This document shows, in pieces, positions 52,422 to 64,000 of a stretch of DNA of 64,000 nt. The stretch's first letter is position 1. Each line of letters opens with the position of its first letter. The stretch spans positions 1,736,001 through 1,800,000 of the forward strand of contig NW_026947546.1 of the NCBI RefSeq assembly GCF_034190915.1, in the 5' to 3' direction. The DNA comes from Cavia porcellus. Lineage: Eukaryota > Chordata > Mammalia > Rodentia > Caviidae. Below the pieces are notes generated by a model, which made no database searches, had not been told where the DNA came from, and worked only from the letters and a program-made list of their open reading frames with translations. Both the position numbers and the translations under genes were made by a program.

Positions 52422-54003
52422 TCTTCCGAAGCCTAACACTGACCCTATCCCTAGTCCTAACACTAACCCTAACACCTAACCCTAACCCTAACACCTAACC
52501 CTAAGCCTAACCCTATACCTAAGCGTAAACCTAATGCTAACCCTATCCCTAACCCTAACCCTATCAATAAACTAAACCCTAGCCCTAAAACTATCCCTAA
52601 ACCTAATCCTAGAACTGAGCCTAACGCTAACCCTAACTGTAAACTTAACGCTAATCCATAACCTTAACCCTAACCGAAACCCTAAAACTCACTCTAACCC
52701 TATCCCTAATCCCTCACCCTAACCCTTACCCTATCCCAAACACTAACCCAGAAACTCTAACCCTAAACCTAACCCGAACATTAATCCTAAACTTAACCCT
52801 AACCCTAACCCTAAACCTAACCATAACCCTAACCGTAACCCTAAGCCTAACCCTAACCCTAACACTAACACGAACACAAATTCATAACCCTAAACCTAAC
52901 TCTAACCCTAACCCTAATCCCTAACCCTTACGATAAGCCTAACCCTAACTCAAACCCTAAACCCTATCCCTAATCGCTAACCGTAACCATAACCATAACA
53001 CAACCACTAACACCAAAAACCTAATTCTAATCATAACACAAAACCTCACCGTAACCCTAACCCTAACACTAGCTCTAATCCTAACCTTCTAACTCTAAAC
53101 CTAACCCTAATCCTAACCCGAACTCTAAAACTAACACCTACCCCTAACCCTAACCCTAACCCCTAAACCTAACCCTAAACCTATCCCTAACCGTAAACCT
53201 AATGCTAACCCTATCCCTAACCCTAAACCTATAAATAAACCGAACCCTAGCCCTAAAACTATCCCTATCACTAATCCTAGAACTGAGCCTAAAACTAACT
53301 CTAACTGTAAACCTAACCCTAATCCATAACCCTAACCCTAACCCTACCCCTAAACTCACTCTAACCCTATCCCTAATCCCTAACCCTAACCCTAACACCA
53401 ACCCAAACACTAACCCCGAAACCCTAACCCTAAATCTAATCCTAACATTAATCCTCACCTTTTAACCCTAACCCTAACCCTACAGCTAACCCTAACGCTA
53501 AAACTAACACTAACCCGAAACCCTAACCCTAACCCTAAACCTAACACTAACACCTAACCCTAACCATAACCCTATCATTAAATCTAAACTTAATGCTAAC
53601 CCTGTCCCTAACCCTAACCCAGAAAAAAACCTAACCCTAAACCTAAAACTATCACTAACCCTAATCATAATACTGAGCCTAACACTAACCGTAAGCCTAA
53701 ACCTAACCGTAATTTCTAACTCTAACCCTAACCAGAACAGTAACCCTTGTCCATAACCCAATCATTAACCTTTACAATAACCCTAACCCTAACCGTAACA
53801 CTAACCCCTAAGCCTGACCCTAACCTTATCCCTAATCCCTAAGCCTAGCTCTAACAATAACAATAACCCTAACAATAACCCTAAACATAACTGTAAACCG
53901 AACCCTAACCATAACCATATTCTTATCACCTAACCCATAACCCTAACCAAAACCCGAACCCTAAACATAACCCTAAACCTAATAGTAACCCTGAACCTAT
54001 CAG
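52422..54003 (-). repeat. S unit, 1582 bases
   Basis: Near-identical to the neighbouring zone D S units. It reads ACTCACTCTAACCC, without the CTCTATCC variant of the first. Confidence 0.9.
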
Positions 54004-57000
54004 TCTTCCGAAGCCTAACCCTGACCCTTTCCCTAACACCTAACCCCTAAACCTAACCCTAACCTGCCCCTAACCCTAACCTTAAACGTAACCATAAACC
54101 TAATGCTAACCATAACCCTAACCCTAACCCTAACCATTACCCTAACACTAACACTAACCCTAAACTCTAACCCTAACACCCTAACCCTAACCCTAAACTG
54201 TAAAACCAAACCCTAACCCTAACACAAAACCTAACCCATAATCTAAACCTAACCCGAAACCAAATCCTAACCCTAACCCTAACCCTAACCCATAACAATA
54301 ACCCTAACCCTAACTGTAACCCTAACCCTAACACTAACTTCTAACCTTAACCCTAACTCTAATCATAACACTAAGACTAAATCTCAACCTAAACTCTAAT
54401 ACTAACCCTAAACGTAACCCTAACCCTAAACCTAGAGCATATCATAACCCTAAACCTAACACTAAACCTAACCCAAAACCTAACCCTAACACTAAACCTA
54501 ACATTAAAACCTAACCCTAACACTAACACTACCCCTAACCCTGAAACTAACCATAACCCTAACCTTAACCTTAACCCTAACCCCAACCCTATCCCTAAAC
54601 CTGACCCTAAACCTAACCCTAATCTAACCCTAACCTTAACCATAACCATAACCCTTACCCTTACCCTAAACTCTAACCCTAACGCTAACCCTAACCCTAA
54701 TCTCTAACTCTAAATGCTAACAATAAACCTAACCCTAAACCGAACCCTAAACCTAAACCTAAGCTTAGCCATAACCATAACGCTAACCCTAACCGTAAAC
54801 CTTTTTAACCCTAAGCCGAATACTAACACTAATCCATAACCCTAACCTTCACCCTTACCATAAACCTAACACTAAACGTAAAACTAGCCCCTAACCCTAA
54901 CCCTAACCCTATCCGTAATCCCTAACCCTAATCCTAACCCTAACACTAAAACTAGCCATAACCCTAAATAAAACACCAACACTAAACGTAACCCTAAACA
55001 TAACCTTAATCATATCTTTAACACCTAACCTCTAACCCTAACCCAAACCCTAAACCTCACCATAACCCTAACACTAACACTCATGCTAACCCTAAACCCT
55101 AACCATAACCCTCACAATAATGCTAACCCAAAACCTACCTCTAATCCCTATCCTAAACCTAACCCTAACCCTAAACCTAACCCTAAACCGAACAGTAACC
55201 GTAACCCTAAACATAACCTTAACCCTAAACCTCCCTAACTATAACCATAACCCTAAACCAAAGTCTAACACGAACCCTAACTTTAACACTTAAACCTAAA
55301 CCTTAACCCTAACCCTAACATCTAACACTAAACATATCCCTAAACAAAGCCTAACCATAACCCTAACCCTATCACTCAAAAACTAACCCATACCAAAACC
55401 TAACCCTATCAATAACACTAACCCTAGCCCTAACCCTAACTTCTAACTCTAACCCAAACCCTTACACTATCCCTAACACTGAACCTAACCCTAACTGAAA
55501 CCCTAACACTAAAGCTAACCTCTAACCCTAATCCTAGCCCTTACCCTAACCCAAACCCCTACGCAAAACCTAACCATAACCCTAACCCTAAACCTCACAC
55601 TAACCCTAAACCTAACCCTAACCCTAAACCTAACATTAACCCTAACCCTAACCCTAACACTAACCCTAACCCTAACACTCACCCTAACCCTATCCCTAAT
55701 CACTAACCCTAACCATAACCATAACCCAAACACTAACACCAAAACCCTAACCCTAATCATAACACAAAACCTCACCGTAACCCTAACCCTAACCCTAGCT
55801 CTAATACTAACCTTCTAACCCTAACCCTAATCCTAACCCTAACCCTAACACCTAACCCTAACCCTAAAACCTAACCCTAACCCTAACCCTATCCCTAACC
55901 GTAAACCTAATGCTAACCCTATCTTTAACCCTAAACCTATCCATAAACCGAACCCCAGCCCTAAAACTATCCCTAAACCTATTCCTAGATCTGAGCCTAA
56001 CGCTAACTCTAACTGTAAACTTAACGCTAATCCATAACCATAACCCTAACCCAAACCCTAAAACTCACTCTAACCCTATCCCTAATCTCTAACCCTAACC
56101 CTAACCCAAACACTAACCCCGAATCCCTAACCCTAAACCTAACCCGAACCCTAATCCTAAACTTAACCCTAACCCTAACCCTAAACCTAACAATAACCCT
56201 AACCGTAAACCTAAGGCTAACCCTAACCCTAACACTAACACGAACACAAATTCATAACCCTAAACCTAACTCTAACCCTAACCCTAATCCCTAAACCTTA
56301 CGATAAGCCTAACCCTAACCCTAAACCTAAACCCTATCCCTAATCGCTAACCGTAACCATAACCACAACCCAAACACTAACACCAAAACCCTAATTCTAA
56401 TCATAACACAAAATCTCACCGTAACCCTAATCCTAACCCTAGCTCTAATCCTAACCTTCTAACTCTAAACCTAACCCTAATCCTAACCCGAACCCTAACA
56501 CTAACACCTACCCATAACCCTAACCCTAACACCTACACCTAAACCTAACCCTAACCCCTAACCCTATCCCTAACTGTAAACCTAATGCTAACCCTATCCC
56601 TAACCCTAAACCTATCAATAAACCGAACCCTAGCCCTAAATCTATACCTAACCCTAATCCTAGAAATGAGCCTAAAACTAACTCTAACTGTAAACGTAAC
56701 AGTAATCCATAACCCTAACCCTAACCCTACCCCTAAACTCACTCTAACATTGTCCCTAATTCCTAACTCTAACTCTAACCCTAACGCAAACAGTAACCCC
56801 GAAACCCTAACCCTAAACCTAACCCTAACATTAATCCTAATCTTCTAACCCTAACCCTAACCCTAGCCCTTACCCTAACGCTAAAACTAATCCTAACCCG
56901 AACCCCTAACCCTAACCAGAAGCCTAACATTAACACCTAACCCTAAACATAACCCTATCATTAAATCTAAACTTAATGCTAACCCTGTCCCTAACCCTAA

Positions 57001-57387
57001 CCCAAACAATAAACCTAACCCTAAACCTAAAACTATCCCTAACCCTAATCATAATACTGAGCCTAACACTAACCCTAAGCCTAACCCTAACCCTAAGTTC
57101 TAACTCTAACCCTAACCAGAACAGTAACCCTAGTCCATAACCCTAACATTAGCCTTTACAATAACCCTAACCCTAACCGTAACACTAAACCCTAAGCCTG
57201 ACCCTAACCTTATCCCTAATCCCTAAGCCTAGCTCTAAACATAACACTAAACCTAACCATAACCCTAAACATAACTGTAAACCTAACCCTAACCATAACC
57301 ATATTCTTATCACCTAACCCATAACCCTAACCAAAACCCGAACCCTAAACCTAACCCTAAACATAATAGTAACCCTGAACCTATCAA
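54004..57387 (-). repeat. L unit, 3384 bases, K at about 54040-55830
   Basis: Same middle type as 49038-52421. Own change GAACCCCAGCCC near 55950. Confidence 0.9.
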
Positions 57388-58969
57388 TCTTCCGAAGCCT
57401 AACACTGACCCTATCCCTAGTCCTAACACTAACCCTAACACCTAACCCTAACCCTAACACCTAACCCTAAGCCTAACCCTATACCTAAGCGTAAACCTAA
57501 TGCTAACCCTATCCCTAACCCTAACCCTATCAATAAACTAAACCCTAGCCCTAAAACTATCCCTAAACCTAATCCTAGAACTGAGCCTAACGCTAACCCT
57601 AACTGTAAACTTAACGCTAATCCATAACCTTAACCCTAACCGAAACCCTAAAACTCACTCTAACCCTATCCCTAATCCCTCACCCTAACCCTTACCCTAT
57701 CCCAAACACTAACCCAGAAACTCTAACCCTAAACCTAACCCGAACATTAATCCTAAACTTAACCCTAACCCTAACCCTAAACCTAACCATAACCCTAACC
57801 GTAACCCTAAGCCTAACCCTAACCCTAACACTAACACGAACACAAATTCATAACCCTAAACCTAACTCTAACCCTAACCCTAATCCCTAACCCTTACGAT
57901 AAGCCTAACCCTAACTCAAACCCTAAACCCTATCCCTAATCGCTAACCGTAACCATAACCATAACACAACCACTAACACCAAAAACCTAATTCTAATCAT
58001 AACACAAAACCTCACCGTAACCCTAACCCTAACACTAGCTCTAATCCTAACCTTCTAACTCTAAACCTAACCCTAATCCTAACCCGAACTCTAAAACTAA
58101 CACCTACCCCTAACCCTAACCCTAACCCCTAAACCTAACCCTAAACCTATCCCTAACCGTAAACCTAATGCTAAGCCTATCCCTAACCCTAAACCTATAA
58201 ATAAACCGAACCCTAGCCCTAAAACTATCCCTATCACTAATCCTAGAACTGAGCCTAAAACTAACTCTAACTGTAAACCTAACCCTAATCCATAACCCTA
58301 ACCCTAACCCTACCCCTAAACTCACTCTAACCCTATCCCTAATCCCTAACCCTAACCCTAACACCAACCCAAACACTAACCCCGAAACCCTAACCCTAAA
58401 TCTAATCCTAACATTAATCCTCACCTTTTAACCCTAACCCTAACCCTACAGCTAACCCTAACGCTAAAACTAACACTAACCCGAAACCCTAACCCTAACC
58501 CTAAACCTAACACTAACACCTAACCCTAACCATAACCCTATCATTAAATCTAAACTTAATGCTAACCCTGTCCCTAACCCTAACCCAGAAAAAAACCTAA
58601 CCCTAAACCTAAAACTATCACTAACCCTAATCATAATACTGAGCCTAACACTAACCGTAAGCCTAAACCTAACCGTAATTTCTAACTCTAACCCTAACCA
58701 GAACAGTAACCCTTGTCCATAACCCAATCATTAACCTTTACAATAACCCTAACCCTAACCGTAACACTAACCCCTAAGCCTGACCCTAACCTTATCCCTA
58801 ATCCCTAAGCCTAGCTCTAACAATAACAATAACCCTAACAATAACCCTAAACATAACTGTAAACCGAACCCTAACCATAACCATATTCTTATCACCTAAC
58901 CCATAACCCTAACCAAAACCCGAACCCTAAACATAACCCTAAACCTAATAGTAACCCTGAACCTATCAG
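57388..58969 (-). repeat. S unit, 1582 bases
   Basis: The opening island reads TCAATCTTCCG, the only copy with this change. CTAAGCCTATCCC near 58171 is also private. Confidence 0.9.
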
Positions 58970-61900
58970 TCTTCCGAAGCCTAACCCTGACCCTTTCCCT
59001 AACACCTAACCCCTAAACCTAACCCTAACCTGCCCCTAACCCTAACCTTAAACGTAACCATAAACCTAATGCTAACCATAACCCTAACCCTAACCCTAAC
59101 CATTACCCTAACACTAACACTAACCCTAAACTCTAACCCTAACACCCTAACCCTAACCCTAAACTGTAAAACCAAACCCTAACCCTAACACAAAACCTAA
59201 CCCATAATCTAAACCTAACCCGAAACCAAATCCTAACCCTAACCCTAACCCTAACCCATAACAATAACCCTAACCCTAACTGTAACCCTAACCCTAACAC
59301 TAACTTCTAACCTTAACCCTAACTCTAATCATAACACTAAGACTAAATCTCAACCTAAACTCTAATACTAACCCTAAACGTAACCCTAACCCTAAACCTA
59401 GAGCATATCATAACCCTAAACCTAACACTAAACCTAACCCAAAACCTAACCCTAACACTAAACCTAACATTAAAACCTAACCCTAACACTAACACTACCC
59501 CTAACCCTGAAACTAACCATAACCCTAACCTTAACCTTAACCCTAACCCCAACCCTATCCCTAAACCTGACCCTAAACCTAACCCTAATTTAACCCTAAC
59601 CTTAACCATAACCATAACCCTTACCCTTACCCTAAACTCTAACCCTAACGCTAACCCTAACCCTAATCTCTAACTCTAAATGCTAACAATAAACCTAACC
59701 CTAAACCGAACCCTAAACCTAAACCTAAGCTTAGCCATAACCATAACGCTAACCCTAACCGTAAACCTTTTTAACCCTAAGCCGAATACTAACACTAATC
59801 CATAACCCTAACCTTCACCCTTACCATAAACCTAACACTAAACGTAAAACTAGCCCCTAACCCTAACCCTAACCCTATCCGTAATCCCTAACCCTAATCC
59901 TAACCCTAACACTAAAACTAGCCATAACCCTAAATAAAACACCAACACTAAACGTAACCCTAAACATAACCTTAATCATATCTTTAACACCTAACCTCTA
60001 ACCCTAACCCAAACCCTAAACCTCACCATAACCCTAACACTAACACTCATGCTAACCCTAAACCCTAACCATAACCCTCACCATAATGCTAACCCAAAAC
60101 CTACCTCTAATCCCTATCCTAAACCTAACCCTAACCCTAAACCTAACCCTAAACCGAACAGTAACCGTAACCCTAAACATAACCTTAACCCTAAACCTCC
60201 CTAACTATAACCATAACCCTAAACCAAAGTCTAACACGAACCCTAACTTTAACACTTAAACCTAAACCTTAACCCTAACCCTAACATCTAACACTAAACA
60301 TATCCCTAAACAAAGCCTAACCATAACCCTAACCCTATCACTCAAAAACTAACCCATACCAAAACCTAACCCTATCAATAACACTAACCCTAGCCCTAAT
60401 CCTAACTTCTAACTCTAACCCAAACCCTTACACTATCCCTAACACTGAACCTAACCCTAACTGAAACCCTAACACTAAAGCTAACCTCTAACCCTAATCC
60501 TAGCCCTTACCCTAACCCAAACCCCTACGCAAAACCTAACCATAACCCTAACCCTAAACCTCACACTAACCCTAAACCTAAACCTAACCCTAAACCTAAC
60601 ATTAACCCTAACCCTAACCCTAACCCTAACCCTAACCCTAACACTCACCCTAACCCTATCCCTAATCACTAACCCTAACCATAACCATAACCCAAACACT
60701 AACACCAAAACCCTAACCCTAATCATAACACAAAACCTCACCGTAACCCTAACCCTAACCCTAGCTCTAATACTAACCTTCTAACCCTAACCCTAATCCT
60801 AACCCTAACCCTAACACCTAACCCTAACCCTAAAACCTAACCCTAACCCTAACCCTATCCCTAACCGTAAACCTAATGCTAACCCTATCTTTAACCCTAA
60901 ACCTATCAATAAACCGAACCCTAGCCCTAAAACTATCCCTAAACCTATTCCTAGATCTGAGCCTAACGCTAACTCTAACTGTAAACTTAACGCTAATCCA
61001 TAACCATAACCCTAACCCAAACCCTAAAACTCACTCTAACCCTATCCCTAATCTCTAACCCTAACCCTAACCCAAACACTAACCCCGAATCCCTAACCCT
61101 AAACCTAACACGAACCCTAATCCTAAACTTAACCCTAACCCTAACCCTAAACCTAACCATAACCCTAACCATAAAGCTAAGGCTAACCCTAACCCTAACA
61201 CTAACACGAACACAAATTCATAACCCTAAACCTAACTCTTACCCTAACCCTAATCCCTAAACCTTACGATAAGCCTAACCCTAACAGAAAACCTAAACCC
61301 TATCCCTAATCGCTAAACGTAACCATAACAACAACCCAAACACTAACACCAAAACCCTAATTCTAATCATAACACAAAACCTCACCGTAACCCTAACCCT
61401 AACCCTAGCTCTAATCCTAACCTTCTAACTCTAAACCTAACCCTAATCCTAACCCGAACCCTAACACTAACACCTACCCATAACCCTAACCCTAACCCCT
61501 ACACCTAACCCTAACCCTAACCCCTAACCCTATCCCTAACGGTAAACCTAATGCTAACCCTATACCTAACCCTAAACCTATCAATAAACCGAACCCTAGA
61601 CCTAAAACTATACCTAACCCTAATCCTAGAAATGAGCCTAAAACTAACTCTAACTGTAAACGTAACAATAATCCATAACCCTAACCCTGACCCTACCCCT
61701 AAACTCACTCTAACACTGTCCCTAATTCCTAACTCTAACTCTAACCCTAACGCAAACAGTAACCCCAAAACCCTAACCCTAAACCTAACCCTAACATTAA
61801 TCCTAATCTTCTAACCCTAACCCTAACCCTAGCCCTTAACCTAACGCTAAAACTAATCCTAACCCGAAACCCTAACCCTAACCAGAAGCCTAACACTAAC

Positions 61901-62341
61901 ACCTAACCCTAACCATAACCCTATCATTAAATCTAAACTTAATGCTAACCCTGTCCCTAACCCTAACCCAGACAATAAACCTAACCCTAAACCTAAAACT
62001 ATCCCTAACCCTAATCATAATACTGAGCCTAACACTAACCCTAAGCCTAACCCTAACCCTAAGTTCTAACTCTAACCCTAAGCAGAACAGTAACCCTAGT
62101 CCATAACCCTAACATTAGCCTTTACAATAACCCTAACCCTAACCGTAACACTAACCCCTAAGCCTGACCCTAACCTTATCCCTAATCCCTAAGCCTAACT
62201 CTAACAATAACACTAACCCTAACCATAACCCTAAACATAACTGTAAACCTAACCCTAACCATAACCATATTATTATCACCTAAAACCTAACCCTAACCAA
62301 AACCCTAACCCTAAACATAATAGTAACCCTGAACCTATCAG
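58970..62341 (-). repeat. L unit, 3372 bases, last of zone D
   Basis: K at about 59010-60790. Shares AATTTAACC (59588), AACACGAACC (61107), ATAAAGCTAAGG (61171) and ACAGAAAACC (61282) with 6937-10320. Near 62305 it lacks 12 bases (AACCCGAACCCT region) present in that counterpart. Confidence 0.9.
60603..60642 (-). repeat. Pure TTAGGG run, 40 bases
   Basis: Counterpart of 8570-8609 and the longest pure run in zone D. Its length match supports the pairing of the two L units. Confidence 0.92.
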
Positions 62342-63918
62342 TCTTCCGAAGCCTAACCCTGACCCTATCCCTAATCCTAACACTAACCCTAACACCTAAC
62401 CCTAACCCTAACCCTAACCCTAACACCTAACCCTAAGCCTAACCCTATCCCTAAGCGTAAACCTAATGCTAATCCTATCCCTAACCCTAACCCTATCAAT
62501 AAACTAAACCCTAGCCCTAAAACTATCCCTAAACCTAATCCTAGAACTGAGCCTAACGCTAACTCTAACTGTAAACTTAACGCTAATCCATAACCTTAAC
62601 CCTAACCCAAACCCTAAAACTCACTCTAACCCTATCCCTATTCCCTCACCCTAACCCTAACCCTATCCCAAACACTAACCTGGAAACTGTAACCCTAAAC
62701 CTAACCCGAACCTTAATCCTAAACTTAAACCTAACCATAAACCTAACTGTAACCCTAAGCCTAACCCTAACCCTAACACTAACACGAACACAAATTCATA
62801 ACCCTAAACCTAACTCTAACCCTAACCCTAATCCCTAACCCTTACGATAAGCCTAACCCTAACGCAAACCCTAAACCCTATCCCTAATCGCCAACCGTAA
62901 CCATAACCATAACCCAACTACTAACACCAAAACCCTAATTCTAATCATAACACAAAACCTCACCGTAACCCTAACCCTAACACTAGCTCTAATCCTAACC
63001 TTCTAACTCTAAACCTAACCCTAATCCTAACCCGAACTCTAACACTAACACCTACCCCTAACCCTAACCCTAACCCCTAACCCTAACCCTAAACCTATCC
63101 CTAACCGTAAACCTAATGCTAACCCTATCCCTAACCCTAAACCTATCAATAAACCGAACCCTAGCCCTAAAACTATCCCTATCACTAATCCTAGAACTGA
63201 GCCTAAAACTAACTCTAACTGTAAACCTAACCCTAATCCATAACCCTAACCCTAACCCTACCCCTAAACTCACTCTAACCCTATCCCTAATCCCTAACCC
63301 TAACCCTAACCCCAACCCAAACACTAACCCCGAAACCCTAACCCTAAATCTAATCCTAACATTAATCCTAACCTTCTAACCCTAACCCTAACACTACACC
63401 TAAGCCTAACGCTAAAACTAACCCTAACCCGAAACCCTAACCCTAACCCTAAACCTAACACTAACACCTAACCCTAACCATAACCCTATCATTAAATCTA
63501 AACTTAATGCTAACCCTGTCCCTAACCCTAACCCAGAAAATAAAACTAACCCTAAACCTAAAACTATCCCTAACCCTAATCATAATACTGAGCCTAACAC
63601 TAACCCTAAGCCTAACCCTAACCCTAATTTCTAACTCTAACCCTAACCAGAACAGTAACCCTAGTCCATAACCCAAACATTAACCTTTAAAATAACCCTA
63701 ACCCTAACCGTAACACTAACCCCTAAGCCTGACCCTAACCTTATCCCTAATCCCTAAGCCTAGCTCTGACAATAACACTAACCCTAACCATAACCCTAAA
63801 CATAACTGTAAACCTAACCCTAAACATAACCATATTCTTATCACCTAACCCATAACCCTAACCAAAACCCGAACCCTAAACCTAACCCTAAACATAATAG
63901 TAACCCTGAACCTATCAG
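62342..63918 (-). repeat. S unit, 1577 bases, start of next array
   Basis: Counterpart of 10321-11897 at an offset of 52021, including CACTACACCTAAGCC (63391 vs 11370) and CCTTTAAAATAACC (63683 vs 11662). Confidence 0.88.
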
Positions 63919-64000
63919 TCTTCCGTAGCCTAACCCTGACCCTATTCCTAATCCTAACCCTAACCCTAACACCTAACCCTAACCCTAACACCTAACCCTA
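62342..64000 (-). repeat. Zone E: start of a second K-free array
   Basis: The 1577-base unit 62342-63918 matches 10321-11897, the first unit of zone B, including the rare CCGTAG version of the closing island (63919 and 11898). The window ends 82 bases into the next unit. By analogy with zone B the next unit should be 1595 bases and lack K. Confidence 0.85.

Larger units (their letters stand above)
47456..62341 (-). repeat. Zone D: three 4966-base S+L pairs
   Basis: Islands at 47456, 49038, 52422, 54004, 57388, 58970 and 62342 give 1582+3384 twice, then 1582+3372. The total, 14886, is three times 4966 minus a 12-base loss in the last pair. The pairs are nearly identical by eye, including odd features such as CCTTTTTAACC near 49830, 54800 and 59765. 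The single pair at 5355-10320 is the same family. Confidence 0.93.
1..64000 (-). repeat. Degenerate TTAGGG telomere-derived satellite block
   Basis: Every line is built from CCCTAA hexamers and one-step variants (CCATAA, CACTAA, CCGTAA, CGCTAA, CTCTAA, CCTTAA, CCCGAA, CCCAAA, CCCTAG, CCCTGA) with occasional one- or two-base slips. The G-rich TTAGGG strand is the - strand throughout, with no inverted segment. G is rare on the + strand (roughly 0-4 per 60 bases in sampled lines). No stretch over 300 bases departs from this pattern, so there is no room for unique genes. Telomere-like DNA of this kind is known from subtelomeres and as interstitial telomeric sequence in vertebrates and other eukaryotes. 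Which of the two this is cannot be told without flanking unique DNA. Confidence 0.97.

Noticed and set aside
1..64000. Plant-type CCCTAAA telomere
   Set aside because: CCCTAAA words are common but come from C-to-A changes in the next hexamer (AACCTAA). Every pure run is 6-base periodic.

Overview
The whole 64 kb is one continuous block of decayed telomere-type DNA: CCCTAA hexamers on the + strand (TTAGGG on the - strand), heavily mutated and always in the same orientation. I found no protein gene, RNA gene, transposon, CRISPR array or unique sequence. Pure runs are short (longest about 47 bases) and every one has a 6-base period. That fits a eukaryote with TTAGGG telomeres (vertebrates, many other animals, many fungi, some protists) and argues against the 7-base plant, TTAGG insect and TTAGGC nematode types. 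I cannot name the species. The block looks like a subtelomeric or interstitial telomere-derived satellite, not a working chromosome end. The C-rich strand is on top, so if this lies near a chromosome end, that end is most simply to the left.

The decay is not random along the block. The mutated hexamers form long, almost identical higher-order repeats. I tiled them with one non-telomeric island, TCAGTCTTCCGAAG, which occurs 29 times (some copies slightly changed). Two unit classes appear: short units S (1577, 1582 or 1595 bases) and long units L (about 3.34-3.44 kb). L equals S plus an extra segment of about 1.8 kb, here called K, which is also made of decayed telomere repeats.

Layout. (A) 1-10320: end of a unit; a chimeric, enlarged L unit (481-5354); one S+L pair of 4966 bases (5355-10320). 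(B) 10321-29321: twelve K-free S units alternating 1577/1595, i.e. six 3172-base pairs, with an inner two-pair (6344-base) alternation; the total is 19001 because one unit lost 32 bases. (C) 29322-47455: six divergent, rearranged L-derived units with deletions, local duplications and re-seeded pure telomere runs. (D) 47456-62341: three S+L pairs of 4966 bases, the last short by 12. (E) 62342-64000: start of a second B-type array.

B+C+D is therefore one complete period of a giant repeat, 52021 bases long (10321 to 62342). The end of the previous period is visible at about 2.98-10.3 kb, where only one S+L pair is present instead of three. The levels are: hexamer, island-bearing sub-blocks of about 0.4-0.7 kb, S/L units, pairs (3172 or 4966), a 6344-base alternation, and a super-repeat of about 42-52 kb that varies in inner copy number. 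Unequal exchange and local homogenisation explain all of it. Several rearrangement junctions sit exactly on the rare pure TTAGGG runs.

All open frames are by-products of the hexamer. They read as Leu-Thr or Pro-Asn on the + strand and Arg-Val or Leu-Gly on the - strand, and I do not call any of them genes. Percent identities, exact breakpoints and species need alignments I could not run. Misassembly is a real possibility in sequence this repetitive.
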